A stretch of 64,000 nt of DNA, taken from Collimonas sp. OK412 (lineage in GTDB: Bacteria > Pseudomonadota > Gammaproteobacteria > Burkholderiales > Burkholderiaceae_D). The stretch is from positions 1-64,000 of the forward strand of contig NZ_FOLC01000003.1 of the NCBI RefSeq assembly GCF_900112135.1, given 5' to 3'. Made by a program: the position numbers and the translations under genes. The notes beneath the pieces are model-generated. The model did no database searches and had not been told where the DNA came from. It worked only from the letters and a program-made list of their open reading frames with translations. Position 1 is the stretch's first letter. Each line of letters opens with the position of its first letter. Shown one piece after another: positions 6,260 to 14,513 of this stretch.

Positions 6260-8017
6260 GTGGATAGCGACCAGCTTCGCCAAAGCCTCCTCGACTGCGA
6301 TAGCCATGCCCTCGTCATGGGTGGACCTGGCAGTGGGAAAACGACTCTTGCTCTGCGCAAGGCCGTTAAGCGGATTGAAGCTGGCTTGCTGCCTGGCCAG
6401 TCGATTCTATTCCTCAGTTTCTCCCGGTCGGCGGTCGCCAGAGTGGCGGAAGCCATCCAAGCTCAAGTTCCACGCGAGCATAGGAACGCATTGAACATGC
6501 AGACCTTCCATTCATTCTTTTGGGAAATATTGTCCTCAAATGCTTACCTTCTAGGCTCACCTAAGCCACTGAGAATTCTCCTGCCGCCAGACGAAGCGAT
6601 CCTATTCGGAAAAATCAAGAAGAAGGATCGGAAGCCGGACAATCCGAAATGGCAGGCTTGGCTTGTCGAAAGAACCCGGCTCTTCGCCGAAGAAGGGAAG
6701 ATGGCTTTCGACCTGTTCTTTCCGAATGCCCTATCGCTGATCCAGCGCAGCGCCCACATACGCAGGATGATCGCCCAACGACACCCTCTGATCATCGTCG
6801 ATGAGGCGCAGGACACCAATGGCGACGCTTGGAAATGCATCGAACTACTATCCAAGGAAACGACGATCATATGCTTGGCCGACCTGGAGCAACAGATATT
6901 CGACTACCTTCCAGGAATTGGTCCGGAGCGTATTGCTGCGATCCAAGCGACCCTATCGCCGCTCGAAATCGATCTAGCCGGAGAGAACCACCGCAGCCCA
7001 GACTCCGAAATTATCGATTTTGCGCAGGACGTACTGAACGGCAATATACGGAACGGGCCATACAAAGGCGTGTCATCCCAGTCATACAATTCTAAAGCAG
7101 GCTTCTTCAATCCCCACCGGACCTATCGGATGGCGTTGGGAGTACTGCACCGACGCATCAAAGCTCAAACCGGCGGATGGGCAAAGAATATCGCGATCTT
7201 GACGTATTACGGCTCCGATGCAGCAAAAATTTCCGCCGCGCTCAATTCTGATCCCAAGCCGGTCAAGCACAAGCTGCTGTTCGACGAAAACATCACGCTG
7301 TTGGCGGCCCGCGTAGCAGCATTTTTTCTCGAGCCGAAAAAGCCAAGCGAACGCTTCGCCGACTTGGCGACGGCCGTCGAAATGTTCCGGGACATCGAAC
7401 GATCACGCGGAACGGCAAAAGCCGAGGGGTTCCAAAAATGGGCCGATAAAATCCGCACTGGGAAAATCCCATCGGCAGCCTTCGTCAAGGAATTGGTGTC
7501 GATCACGGATTCGTTGAGTTCCTTTACCTATTCAGGCGATCCAGCCAAAGATTGGAACGTCGTTCGGAATCTGCTTCGCGGCGCTGGGGATCCTCAACTG
7601 CGACAAGTCGCCACGCACCTTGACTATCTGGTCGCGTTCAATCGAGGTAAGCGAATCCGTTTGGCGCTTGCCGAAATATGGGAGATTCATGGCCGTTACA
7701 TAGGCGCGCGAGAAGCGTTCAACTCTGCCTTGGCGCAAGATCAGCTCTTGGGCGGAGCCGAAGACTCGCGCGGCGTCCAAATCATGACAATCCACAAGGC
7801 GAAGGGCAAACAGTTCGATGGAGTCATCATCGTTCGCGGCGGGCGCTTTGACGAGAAACTAGGACTGATGTCCTCGTTCGTATGGCCGGATGATACGCAT
7901 CCGTTTAATCGAAGCAGAAGAATTCTGCGGGTGGGCATAACGCGAGCAAAAACCCATACGATGATTCTTTATCCAATGTTCCCAACGTGCATCATCACTT
8001 CGGGCTATTCACTATGA
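6260..8017 (+). CDS. gajB: UvrD/Rep-like helicase of the Gabija pair (GajB-like)
   Basis: The 585-residue superfamily 1A helicase starts with GTG at 6260, nine bases after the nuclease stop. Motifs are Walker A GGPGSGKTT (21-29), the Q-like SFSRSAVARV segment, Walker B DEAQD (181-185), motif III ADLEQQIFDY, motif V TIHKAKGKQFDGV and motif VI VGITRAK near the end. All core helicase motifs are therefore present. It is longer than the roughly 490-residue GajB I recall from Bacillus, mainly through an extended middle region. In Gabija, GajB senses DNA ends and single strands made by GajA and helps deplete nucleotides. The C-terminus stops shortly after motif VI, as in GajB and unlike housekeeping UvrD. 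Confidence 0.82.
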   Translation: MDSDQLRQSLLDCDSHALVMGGPGSGKTTLALRKAVKRIEAGLLPGQSILFLSFSRSAVARVAEAIQAQVPREHRNALNMQTFHSFFWEILSSNAYLLGSPKPLRILLPPDEAILFGKIKKKDRKPDNPKWQAWLVERTRLFAEEGKMAFDLFFPNALSLIQRSAHIRRMIAQRHPLIIVDEAQDTNGDAWKCIELLSKETTIICLADLEQQIFDYLPGIGPERIAAIQATLSPLEIDLAGENHRSPDSEIIDFAQDVLNGNIRNGPYKGVSSQSYNSKAGFFNPHRTYRMALGVLHRRIKAQTGGWAKNIAILTYYGSDAAKISAALNSDPKPVKHKLLFDENITLLAARVAAFFLEPKKPSERFADLATAVEMFRDIERSRGTAKAEGFQKWADKIRTGKIPSAAFVKELVSITDSLSSFTYSGDPAKDWNVVRNLLRGAGDPQLRQVATHLDYLVAFNRGKRIRLALAEIWEIHGRYIGAREAFNSALAQDQLLGGAEDSRGVQIMTIHKAKGKQFDGVIIVRGGRFDEKLGLMSSFVWPDDTHPFNRSRRILRVGITRAKTHTMILYPMFPTCIITSGYSL

Positions 8018-8370
8018 AGTTATTAGCGTCGGATAAGCCAAGAATTGCCTAAGTGACCAAGCGGCCCTTTTAAGTGGGGAATTTTTTGACCAACTTGGCG
8101 CATCCAATGTATTTCGTGCACTGGATGCGCGAACAGTAGTTGTTGTACTACGCGACTTTGCGACCCGCGCACATTCTGCGTCCTTGACTCATAATCCGTT
8201 GGTGTGCCTTATGAATCAATGGGTTCGCACGCAGCGTGTCCAATTGTGCGGATATCCTTCGTAGCGCCGATTGTATTGCTACTGCTAGAGTTACCAGAAA
8301 ATCAGACCCACCGCTCATGTACACAAAATTTACACAATGACTAATAAATCGGTATAAATACTCTATTTCA
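8018..8370. other. non-coding right end of the island
   Basis: No convincing gene is visible between the helicase and the tRNA-derived site. A short stretch GACTCATAATCCGTTGGTG (8186-8204) equals the anticodon arm and variable region of typical betaproteobacterial tRNA-Met(CAT), but the stem partner and T arm do not fit, so it is at most a tRNA scar. The rest is AT-rich toward 8370. Confidence 0.5.
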
Positions 8371-8390
8371 GATTCCGGCCTCGGGCACCA
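8371..8390 (+). other. attachment site (attR): 3' end of a tRNA gene
   Basis: GATTCCGGCCTCGGGCACCA is the T-loop/T-stem, acceptor strand and CCA of a tRNA whose 5' acceptor would be GCCCGAG. The upstream bases do not continue as a tRNA, so only the 3' 20 bases are present. A perfect terminator hairpin starts 10 bases later, where a tRNA terminator would lie. This is the usual scar of an integrative element inserted in a tRNA gene. The intact tRNA (tRNA-Phe would fit the acceptor) and the integrase are expected left of the window. Confidence 0.72.
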
Positions 8391-8400
8391 CAAAGCAAAA

Positions 8401-8425
8401 GGCTCTCAGCATTGAGAGCCTTTTT
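8401..8425 (+). terminator. rho-independent terminator (of the disrupted tRNA locus)
   Basis: GGCTCTCA (8401-8408), loop GCAT and TGAGAGCC (8413-8420) form a perfect 8-bp stem followed by TTTTTG. It is oriented to end transcription coming from the tRNA side on the plus strand. Confidence 0.85.
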
Positions 8426-8470
8426 GTTATGTTTCGCAACCCCGCCCTTGTTTATAGCGGCGACATCGCA

Positions 8471-9412
8471 TTACTCCGGCTGATAAAACTTCATTTCCCC
8501 CGACCAGCGAAATGTCTGCCGCGACTTCCCGCCCTTCTCGCGCAACTGCAGATCGTGAAAGCCATCAGTAGCACTAGAAAGTATCACGAGCGAGTTGCTG
8601 CCATCCGACACATCATGGCTGCGCGTACCGTCCTTGTGCCAATCGCCGGCAATCATCTTGTTGAACATCATCGGCTGCGCAAATACGACTCGCAGCGACT
8701 TGCCGTCAATGTGAAAGAGATACAGCGCTTCAAACGAGGCGCCGCCGCCGGCGTAGCCTTCGAACCAGCCTGCCCGCACGCCGAACGCATAATCGCCGTC
8801 CCGCAGCAGATAAGGCGCGAGGTCAAAACGCTGCCAGCTCTCCGGCAAGCCCGCGGCCGGCCCCTTGCCATCTTCGGAGCCAATGGCTTGCGGCGTATCG
8901 ATATTATTGGCCGTGCCCCAATCAGTCGGGACCGTGACCGGGGCATCGGTGCGGGCCACAAGCCGCGGCACATTGTCAGCGCCACGCTCGAACACGCCGA
9001 ACCAGATCTCGTTACCGGCATTGTCGTCAAACCCCTTGCAATCACTCGCCGGATGTCTCAGAGCTTCTACGGCGAGCCCAGGCGACGCTGCCAGGCATAC
9101 CACGCCCACATACATGCCTGGCCGCTGTGGCCACGGTTTTGCACCGGCCAGCACCAGGCGCTTCGGATCTCTTCCCGGTGCGAGCTGCAAGGCCAGGAAA
9201 TCCTTCGTGAAACCGCCCGGCAGCTGCTGGCCGAATCCGTCTGGCGCCGGTGCGCCACTCATCTCTCGATCGAAAGCTGCACGCGCGTCGGCGGTCTTGA
9301 TGGCGCCGCGTACCTGGCTTAGAGAGCGCACTGTAGTATCGGCGCTAGCCGGCAGCGCAGGCAATGAACAAGCAGCGAGACACAGCAACAGTCGGCAGAG
9401 GAACATATTCAT
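8471..9412 (-). CDS. exported protein of unknown function
   Basis: The 313-residue protein starts with an export signal (MNMFLCRLLLCLAACSLPAL). LAAC at residues 12-15 could be a lipobox, and PASAD around 21-25 could be a signal peptidase I site; the sequence does not settle which is used. The mature part has no motif I recognise. It is rich in Trp/Gly/Asp beta-type stretches such as GNEIWFGVFERG and ends GEMKFYQPE. It is the first gene on the chromosome side of the island boundary and is transcribed away from its divergent neighbour, the phosphatase gene at 9549. Confidence 0.6.
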   Translation of the reverse strand: MNMFLCRLLLCLAACSLPALPASADTTVRSLSQVRGAIKTADARAAFDREMSGAPAPDGFGQQLPGGFTKDFLALQLAPGRDPKRLVLAGAKPWPQRPGMYVGVVCLAASPGLAVEALRHPASDCKGFDDNAGNEIWFGVFERGADNVPRLVARTDAPVTVPTDWGTANNIDTPQAIGSEDGKGPAAGLPESWQRFDLAPYLLRDGDYAFGVRAGWFEGYAGGGASFEALYLFHIDGKSLRVVFAQPMMFNKMIAGDWHKDGTRSHDVSDGSNSLVILSSATDGFHDLQLREKGGKSRQTFRWSGEMKFYQPE

Positions 9413-9548
9413 GGGAGGTAATCCTGTCAGGTATAGACAAACGGCATTTTATCCGCTGTCGCACAAATGGGTATCCACCGCTGCCTGGAGATATACTTCA
9501 GGCATGAGCGATCGCCTCAGGAACGCCAATAACCAAGAACGGTAATCA

Positions 9549-10145
9549 ATGACACGCCACTTCTTTAAACGTTTAGCCAAATTTGCCGCGCTGGTCCAAT
9601 TGGTGCTCGCCTTTACTCCATATGCGCAAGCAGAGCTGACACACGCCTCCGCTCGAAAACCGGAATGGGCTCAACCGGTTGATGCCTCAGCCAATCTCTA
9701 TCTGATTGACAAAAATTTCTACCGCAGCGCTGCATTGCAGCCCAAAGACATCACAACACTCAATGCGCTCGGCATCAAAACGGTGGTCAATCTGCGTTCT
9801 TTCCATTCGGACGAGGAATTACTTGAAAATACGGATATCAAAACGGTGCAGGTCGGCATCAACACCTGGTCAATCAGCGACAAAAATATCATTGAAGCCC
9901 TGCGTGCCATCCGTGCCGGCGCACAGGACGGGCCGGTGCTGCTGCATTGCTGGCACGGCGCCGACCGGACCGGGGTTGTCACCGCCATGTACCGTGTCGT
10001 ATTCCAGGGTTGGACCAGGCAAGAAGCACTGAAAGAGCTCACCGATGGCGGCTACGGATATCATTCTCTTTGGAAAAATATTCCGAAATATATGAATACC
10101 GTGGATATTGAAAAAATCCGTATCGGCGTCGAGAGCATAAACTAG
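9549..10145 (+). CDS. exported dual-specificity/tyrosine phosphatase-like protein
   Basis: The 198-residue protein carries the cysteine phosphatase signature H-C-x5-R: HCWHGADRTG with C134 as nucleophile and R140 binding phosphate. A general-acid Asp probably lies upstream. The N-terminus (MTRHFFKRLAKFAALVQLVL...YAQA) is a signal peptide with cleavage near residue 28, so it should act in the periplasm. The family includes DSP-like and PTP-like phosphatases acting on phosphotyrosine, phosphoinositide or inositol phosphate, and the substrate cannot be told from sequence. It stands alone between the divergent exported protein and the PhyH gene. Confidence 0.8.
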   Translation: MTRHFFKRLAKFAALVQLVLAFTPYAQAELTHASARKPEWAQPVDASANLYLIDKNFYRSAALQPKDITTLNALGIKTVVNLRSFHSDEELLENTDIKTVQVGINTWSISDKNIIEALRAIRAGAQDGPVLLHCWHGADRTGVVTAMYRVVFQGWTRQEALKELTDGGYGYHSLWKNIPKYMNTVDIEKIRIGVESIN

Positions 10146-10250
10146 TCAAGTGCATCCGTTACTCCGAAAGCAGGAAACCAGATTTCATAGAGGAAGCATG
10201 GATCGAGTCACGCAAGCAGCTGTCGTTAGCGCAGGATCCGGCTGCCCAAA

Positions 10251-10925
10251 ATGATCCCGGAAAAATTTGAAGATGACGGATTTCTGGTCACCGGTCCGCT
10301 ATCGGGGCATGAGCTCGACGCTCAGCTCGAAGCGATTATTCCAAAGCTCACTCCGGACGGCGTCGGCACCCGGAATTTAATCGAGCATGCATGGTGTGCG
10401 GATTTGGCAAAAACGATTCGTGCGCATCGGCTGATTACCCCGTTTCTTTCAGTTGCAACGGTCGCGGTACAGTGCAACCTGTTTGAAAAATCGAAAGACC
10501 AGAACTGGCTGGTCCCCGTTCACCAAGATCTCAGCATAGCGGTCCGGGAAAAAATTGAACATCCTGCGCTTACGGGATGGGCCGAAAAGGAAGGCGCCAT
10601 TTTTGTCCAGCCACCCGTCAGCGTTCTCCAGGACATGGTCGCGGTACGGTTTCATATCGATGAATGTGCTCTCGGCGACGGGCCGTTGCGCGTTGTCCCC
10701 GGCTCCCACAAAATGGGGCGGCTCACCAGCCAGGCTGCATTGGCTGAACGCGATCGTATCGGCGAAACTTCCTGCCCCGTCGAACGTGGCGGCGCAATGC
10801 TGATGAAACCACTGCTGCTGCACGCATCATCGAAAGCATCCGGGCAAAGCAGGAGGCGCGTCCTGCACTTTATTTTTGCACCGCCGCAGCTGCCTTTCGG
10901 GTTGAGATGGCGGCATGCCTTTTGA
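10251..10925 (+). CDS. phytanoyl-CoA dioxygenase (PhyH) family protein
   Basis: The 224-residue protein has the Fe(II)/2-oxoglutarate oxygenase pattern. HQD (H91, D93) supplies two metal ligands and H191 in LLLHASSK the third, followed by an Arg-rich RRRVLHFIF strand that would bind 2-oxoglutarate. The GPLRVVPGSHK segment is typical of PhyH proteins. Members hydroxylate small molecules, fatty acyl groups or secondary metabolites, and the substrate is unknown here. It follows the phosphatase by about 105 bases with no evident terminator. The next gene runs in the opposite direction. Confidence 0.8.
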   Translation: MIPEKFEDDGFLVTGPLSGHELDAQLEAIIPKLTPDGVGTRNLIEHAWCADLAKTIRAHRLITPFLSVATVAVQCNLFEKSKDQNWLVPVHQDLSIAVREKIEHPALTGWAEKEGAIFVQPPVSVLQDMVAVRFHIDECALGDGPLRVVPGSHKMGRLTSQAALAERDRIGETSCPVERGGAMLMKPLLLHASSKASGQSRRRVLHFIFAPPQLPFGLRWRHAF

Positions 10926-10993
10926 CAGCACCGATGAGTGCGAATGAAACCCGCAAAAAATACGCTCGATTCCTTGGCAAGGCCCGCTTGGTC

Positions 10994-11407
10994 TCAAACG
11001 CCGCCCGGATGTGATTGCGGCCGTATCACCAGTTCATTGAAACCCGAAACCGCATCCGGTTCGCGCACAAAACGATACTCCGGCAGCAACGCAAGCAGCA
11101 TCTCGACCGTCGTCCTTACCATACAGCCAGGCGCCACATGGCCGCCCGATACGCGCCCTTGCGCATCGGCGATAGTCATATGAAGATGCGCGCCGTCGAG
11201 CGAAAGCGATCCGACAAGAGTCAGTATCTCCAGGTCGCCGCGAAACTCCGTGGCTTGCTGCGCTCCGGCAAATCGCAATTGCGCCACGGATAAGCTGCCG
11301 ATGCCTTGGAGCACGAAAGCGGCGCTCACGCTGTGTTCCGCCAGTATCGGCTCCAGCGCGGTGCGTAAATCCTGCCCGGGATTGAGGCGTAGAGGAAGGG
11401 TTTGCAT
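10994..11407 (-). CDS. PPC-domain (DUF296) protein
   Basis: The start chosen is ATG at 11407, giving 137 residues beginning MQTLPLRLNPGQDLRTALEP. An upstream in-frame ATG at 11476 would add an unrelated leader. The sequence follows the plant-and-prokaryote-conserved domain, with FVLQGIGSLSVAQLRF, a central EILTLVGSLSLDGAHLHM strand pair and SGGHVAPGCMVRTTVE near the end. The His residues of HLHM and GGH are likely metal ligands as in structures of the family. Bacterial PPC proteins are small trimers whose role is unclear despite a DNA-binding label. It is convergent with the PhyH gene. Confidence 0.78.
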   Translation of the reverse strand: MQTLPLRLNPGQDLRTALEPILAEHSVSAAFVLQGIGSLSVAQLRFAGAQQATEFRGDLEILTLVGSLSLDGAHLHMTIADAQGRVSGGHVAPGCMVRTTVEMLLALLPEYRFVREPDAVSGFNELVIRPQSHPGGV

Positions 11408-11588
11408 AGAGCCTATTTCGCTAGACGAGTGTTGAATATCTTTGCATCCGGCAAAAAAATCAAGAGGAATATGCATTTCCCGCTCACCGGCTCGCTCAGC
11501 CTCTCGCCGGTTACAGCGCCGTTCGAACAGGACGTGTATATTTTCATTAATCCAGGATTCCCGACCTTTAGCTTAAGGAGAAACGCCA

Positions 11589-12227
11589 ATGAGCCCGTCA
11601 GCCGCCATCGCAGCCATTCTTGCCGCGTTATTGATCGGGGCGATGAGTCCGGGTCCGAGTTTTGTCATTGTTGCCAGACATTCCATCGGCCTGTCGCGCC
11701 GTGACGGCCTGGCGACAGCTGCCGCGATGGGGATCGGCGGCGTTTTCTTCAGCGGCATTGCGCTGGTCGGACTGTACACCCTGCTGGCAACCGTAGGATG
11801 GCTTTACATGGGCCTTAAAATCGCCGGCGGCCTTTACCTGATTTACCTGGCGTCTAAAATCTGGCGAGGCGCAGCGGCGCCGCTTGCTCTTGACAATAAC
11901 CAGGCGGAAAACGCGGGAAATGTGCGTAAGTCTTTCTGGGTCGGCCTCAGTACACAGCTGAGCAATCCGAAGACCGCCGTCGCCTATGGCAGCATCTTCG
12001 CGGCCTTGCTGCCCCAGCACCCGCCCCTCTGGTGTTACTTCGCCCTGCCGCCGCTGGTTTTTGCGGTGGAAGCCGGCTGGTATGCGGTCGTCGCCTTGTG
12101 CTTTTCCAGCAAACGGCCACGCGAACTTTATTTACGCGCCAAGACGTGGATCGACCGGGTCGCCGCAAGCGCCATAGCGGCGCTGGGACTCAGGCTGATA
12201 TTTACGGCCCACAGGACCGGCATTTAA
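11589..12227 (+). CDS. LysE/RhtB family amino-acid exporter
   Basis: The 212-residue protein has about six membrane segments. It opens with the family hallmark GAMSPGPSFVIVARHSIGLS around residues 18-37 and has the QLSNPKTAVAYGSIFAALLP segment after the third helix. LysE/RhtB proteins export basic amino acids, homoserine, threonine or related compounds by proton antiport. The substrate cannot be assigned. A ribosome-binding site (AAGGAG, 11575-11580) precedes the ATG. It is convergent with the prpF gene, with stops only 3 bases apart. Confidence 0.85.
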   Translation: MSPSAAIAAILAALLIGAMSPGPSFVIVARHSIGLSRRDGLATAAAMGIGGVFFSGIALVGLYTLLATVGWLYMGLKIAGGLYLIYLASKIWRGAAAPLALDNNQAENAGNVRKSFWVGLSTQLSNPKTAVAYGSIFAALLPQHPPLWCYFALPPLVFAVEAGWYAVVALCFSSKRPRELYLRAKTWIDRVAASAIAALGLRLIFTAHRTGI

Positions 12228-12230
12228 GCA

Positions 12231-13409
12231 TCAGGCAGAGAAAACGGTCGACGGCACAAGCACCGCGCCTTCCATCAGCCGGCGTGCGCTGCGGCTCATG
12301 ACGGCCTTGGTGACCACCCAGACGCCATCGCGCTGCTCCGCCTCCGCGCCGACAGCCAGGCTGCCGGAAGGATGGCCAAACCGGACCTTGCCGTTCGCCT
12401 GGTCCGTCATCAGGCGATGGACGATGGTGCCGGGAATCACCGCGGCGACGGCAATCGCTATCGCTCCGGTCCCCGTCATGGCGTGGTGCAGTTTTCCCAT
12501 CGAAAAGATGCGCGCGTTGATGTCCAGCGTGGCGGCATCGACATGCTTGCCGTTCGACGCGACATAGCCAGTTGGTTTCGCAACGAAAGCCAGCTTGGGC
12601 GTATGCGGCCGCAGCTGGGTTGCTTCCTCTGCAGTCTTTGCCAACCCCATCCGCACGGCGGCGTAGGCGCGGATCGTTTCCACTTTCTGCAGCAGTTCCT
12701 GGTTGCCATTGATGTCGCGCTGCAGTTCGTTTCCTGCCAGCCCGAGCGTCGCTGCATCCACGAAGATAGCTGGATTGCCGGCATTGATCATGGTCAGCTC
12801 GACCGGGCCGACGCCTGGCACCTCCAGCACATCGACCGGCGATCCGCTTGGAAACATGCCGCCGACGCCGCCTTCATCTCCTTCACCGCTCGGATCCAGA
12901 AATTCGATCTTGATCTCGGCTGCCGGGAAGGTGACGCCATCCAGCTCAAAATCGCCCTCTTCCGCCACGGCGCCGTCCCGCATCGGCACGTGGGCGATGA
13001 TTTTTGCGTCAATGTTCGCCTGCCAGATATGGACAATGGCGATGCCATCGCGCGGAACCCCTGCCACCAGTCCTTGTGCGATGGCAAACGGCCCGACTGC
13101 CGCCGTCAGGTTGCCGCAGTTGCCTGACCAGTCGATCATCGCCTTGTCAATCGCCACCTGTCCGAACAGATAGTCGACATCGCAGCCGGTGCGCGCGGAC
13201 GGGCTTACCAGCACAACCTTGCTGGTGCTCGAAGTTGCGCCTCCCATACCGTCGATTTGCTGGCCGTAGGGATCCGGGCTGCCCATCACGCGCAGCAATA
13301 TGCGGTCGCGCAGCGCTGGATCGGCCGGCAGCCAGTCTTTATGGAAGAACACGCCTTTGCTCGTACCGCCGCGCATGTACACGGCCTGGATTTTTTTCTG
13401 TGCCAACAT
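12231..13409 (-). CDS. prpF: PrpF-family isomerase (2-methylaconitate cis-trans isomerase type)
   Basis: The 392-residue protein matches PrpF in length and motifs. It has MRGGTSKGVFF near the start, GMGGATSSTSK, the Cys-containing DWSGNCGNLTAAVGPF and HAMTGTGAIAIAVAA. The family has a diaminopimelate-epimerase-like double fold and isomerises 2-methyl-trans-aconitate in the methylcitrate cycle. Related enzymes tautomerise 4-oxalomesaconate (GalD). No prpB, prpC or prpD lies nearby, so the exact substrate is uncertain. The start ATG has a GGAGAC ribosome-binding site. It lies downstream of the sugar importer operon on the same strand with a gap of about 100 bases, so read-through from that operon is possible. 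Confidence 0.82.
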   Translation of the reverse strand: MLAQKKIQAVYMRGGTSKGVFFHKDWLPADPALRDRILLRVMGSPDPYGQQIDGMGGATSSTSKVVLVSPSARTGCDVDYLFGQVAIDKAMIDWSGNCGNLTAAVGPFAIAQGLVAGVPRDGIAIVHIWQANIDAKIIAHVPMRDGAVAEEGDFELDGVTFPAAEIKIEFLDPSGEGDEGGVGGMFPSGSPVDVLEVPGVGPVELTMINAGNPAIFVDAATLGLAGNELQRDINGNQELLQKVETIRAYAAVRMGLAKTAEEATQLRPHTPKLAFVAKPTGYVASNGKHVDAATLDINARIFSMGKLHHAMTGTGAIAIAVAAVIPGTIVHRLMTDQANGKVRFGHPSGSLAVGAEAEQRDGVWVVTKAVMSRSARRLMEGAVLVPSTVFSA

Positions 13410-13508
13410 CGTCTCCGAAAATACGTCTGCTCACGGGCCATGCGCCGCGCGATTGACGGCAAGCGTATCAGGATACAAGAAATCGGGCTTTTTTGATTTG
13501 AAGCGCGA

Positions 13509-14513
13509 TCAAGCCGCCGCGGCAACAGGCGCGGCGGAGGCGCTGCCGGCTGCTCCCAGGGACATCAAACGCTGCGCCATGCAGAACACAAACAGCAGCA
13601 CGCCGATCACGATCTTGGTCCACCATGAGCTCAAGGTGCCGTCGAATGCGATCAAGGTCTGGATCAGGCCCAGGATCAGCACGCCGGTCAAGGTCCCGGC
13701 GACGTACCCATAACCGCCGGTCAGCAAGGTGCCGCCGATCACCACCGCTGCAATCGCATCCAGCTCCGTGCCTTGCGCATGCAAGCCATAACCGGACAAC
13801 ATGTAGAACGAAAACAGGACCCCGGCCAGGGCCGCGCAAAAGCCGCTGAAGGCATACACCATCACCTTGGTGCGCCCTACCGCCAATCCCATCAGCAGCG
13901 CCGACTGTTCGTTGCCGCCGATGGCGTAAACCGCGCGTCCGAAGCGCGTGTAGTGAGCGATGTAGATGGCCAGTGCGAGCATCAGCATGGCGATCACCAC
14001 GCTAGGCGAAACAAAGGCGCCGAAAATGCCGATGCGCGCCTGCGACAGGGTCACATACAAGGGCTGGTCGATCGTGATCGAATTGATGCTGATCAGGTAG
14101 CACAGTCCGCGCGCCAGAAACATCCCGGCCAAGGTCACGATGAAAGCCTGCAGCTTGAAGAAATGGATCAGCGCTCCCATCAATGCGCCGAACGCGCTGC
14201 CGATCAGCAGCACGCAGGCGATCACCAGCAGCGGCGGCCAGTGCCACGATTGCAGCAGGTAGGCGGAAATCATGGTGGTCAGGGCCAGCACCGAGCCGAC
14301 CGACAAGTCGATGCCGCCGGACAGGATGACAAAGGTCATGCCGATCGCGATCACCAGCAGGAAAGCATTATCGATCAAGAGATTCAGCACTACCTGCAAG
14401 GAAAAGAAGCCGGTGTAGGCGAACGACCCCAGGGCGAACATCACGACCAGCAGGGCGACGGTCGCCAGCGAGGTGAAATAAGGCGAGGACAGCGACTGGC
14501 GGACAAGCTTCAT
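13509..14513 (-). CDS. yjfF: sugar ABC transporter permease, YjfF type
   Basis: The 334-residue inner-membrane permease belongs to the ribose/galactofuranose class. It has 8-10 hydrophobic helices, the GMTFVILSGGIDLSVGSV motif and the ATPase-contact segment around GGNEQSALLMGLAVGRTKV. The ATG overlaps the stop of the preceding permease gene (ATGA), so the two permeases are co-translated and probably form a heterodimer. In Escherichia coli, YtfT-YjfF with YtfQ and YtfR import galactofuranose. Its position as last gene of the same four-gene order supports the name. Confidence 0.82.
   Translation of the reverse strand: MKLVRQSLSSPYFTSLATVALLVVMFALGSFAYTGFFSLQVVLNLLIDNAFLLVIAIGMTFVILSGGIDLSVGSVLALTTMISAYLLQSWHWPPLLVIACVLLIGSAFGALMGALIHFFKLQAFIVTLAGMFLARGLCYLISINSITIDQPLYVTLSQARIGIFGAFVSPSVVIAMLMLALAIYIAHYTRFGRAVYAIGGNEQSALLMGLAVGRTKVMVYAFSGFCAALAGVLFSFYMLSGYGLHAQGTELDAIAAVVIGGTLLTGGYGYVAGTLTGVLILGLIQTLIAFDGTLSSWWTKIVIGVLLFVFCMAQRLMSLGAAGSASAAPVAAAA

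Noticed and set aside
8160-8235. Functional tRNA-Met
   Set aside because: Only the anticodon region matches; acceptor, D arm and T arm do not pair.
8148-8393. 81-codon minus-strand frame at the island end
   Set aside because: It starts inside the tRNA-derived attachment site and shows no known motif or ribosome-binding site.
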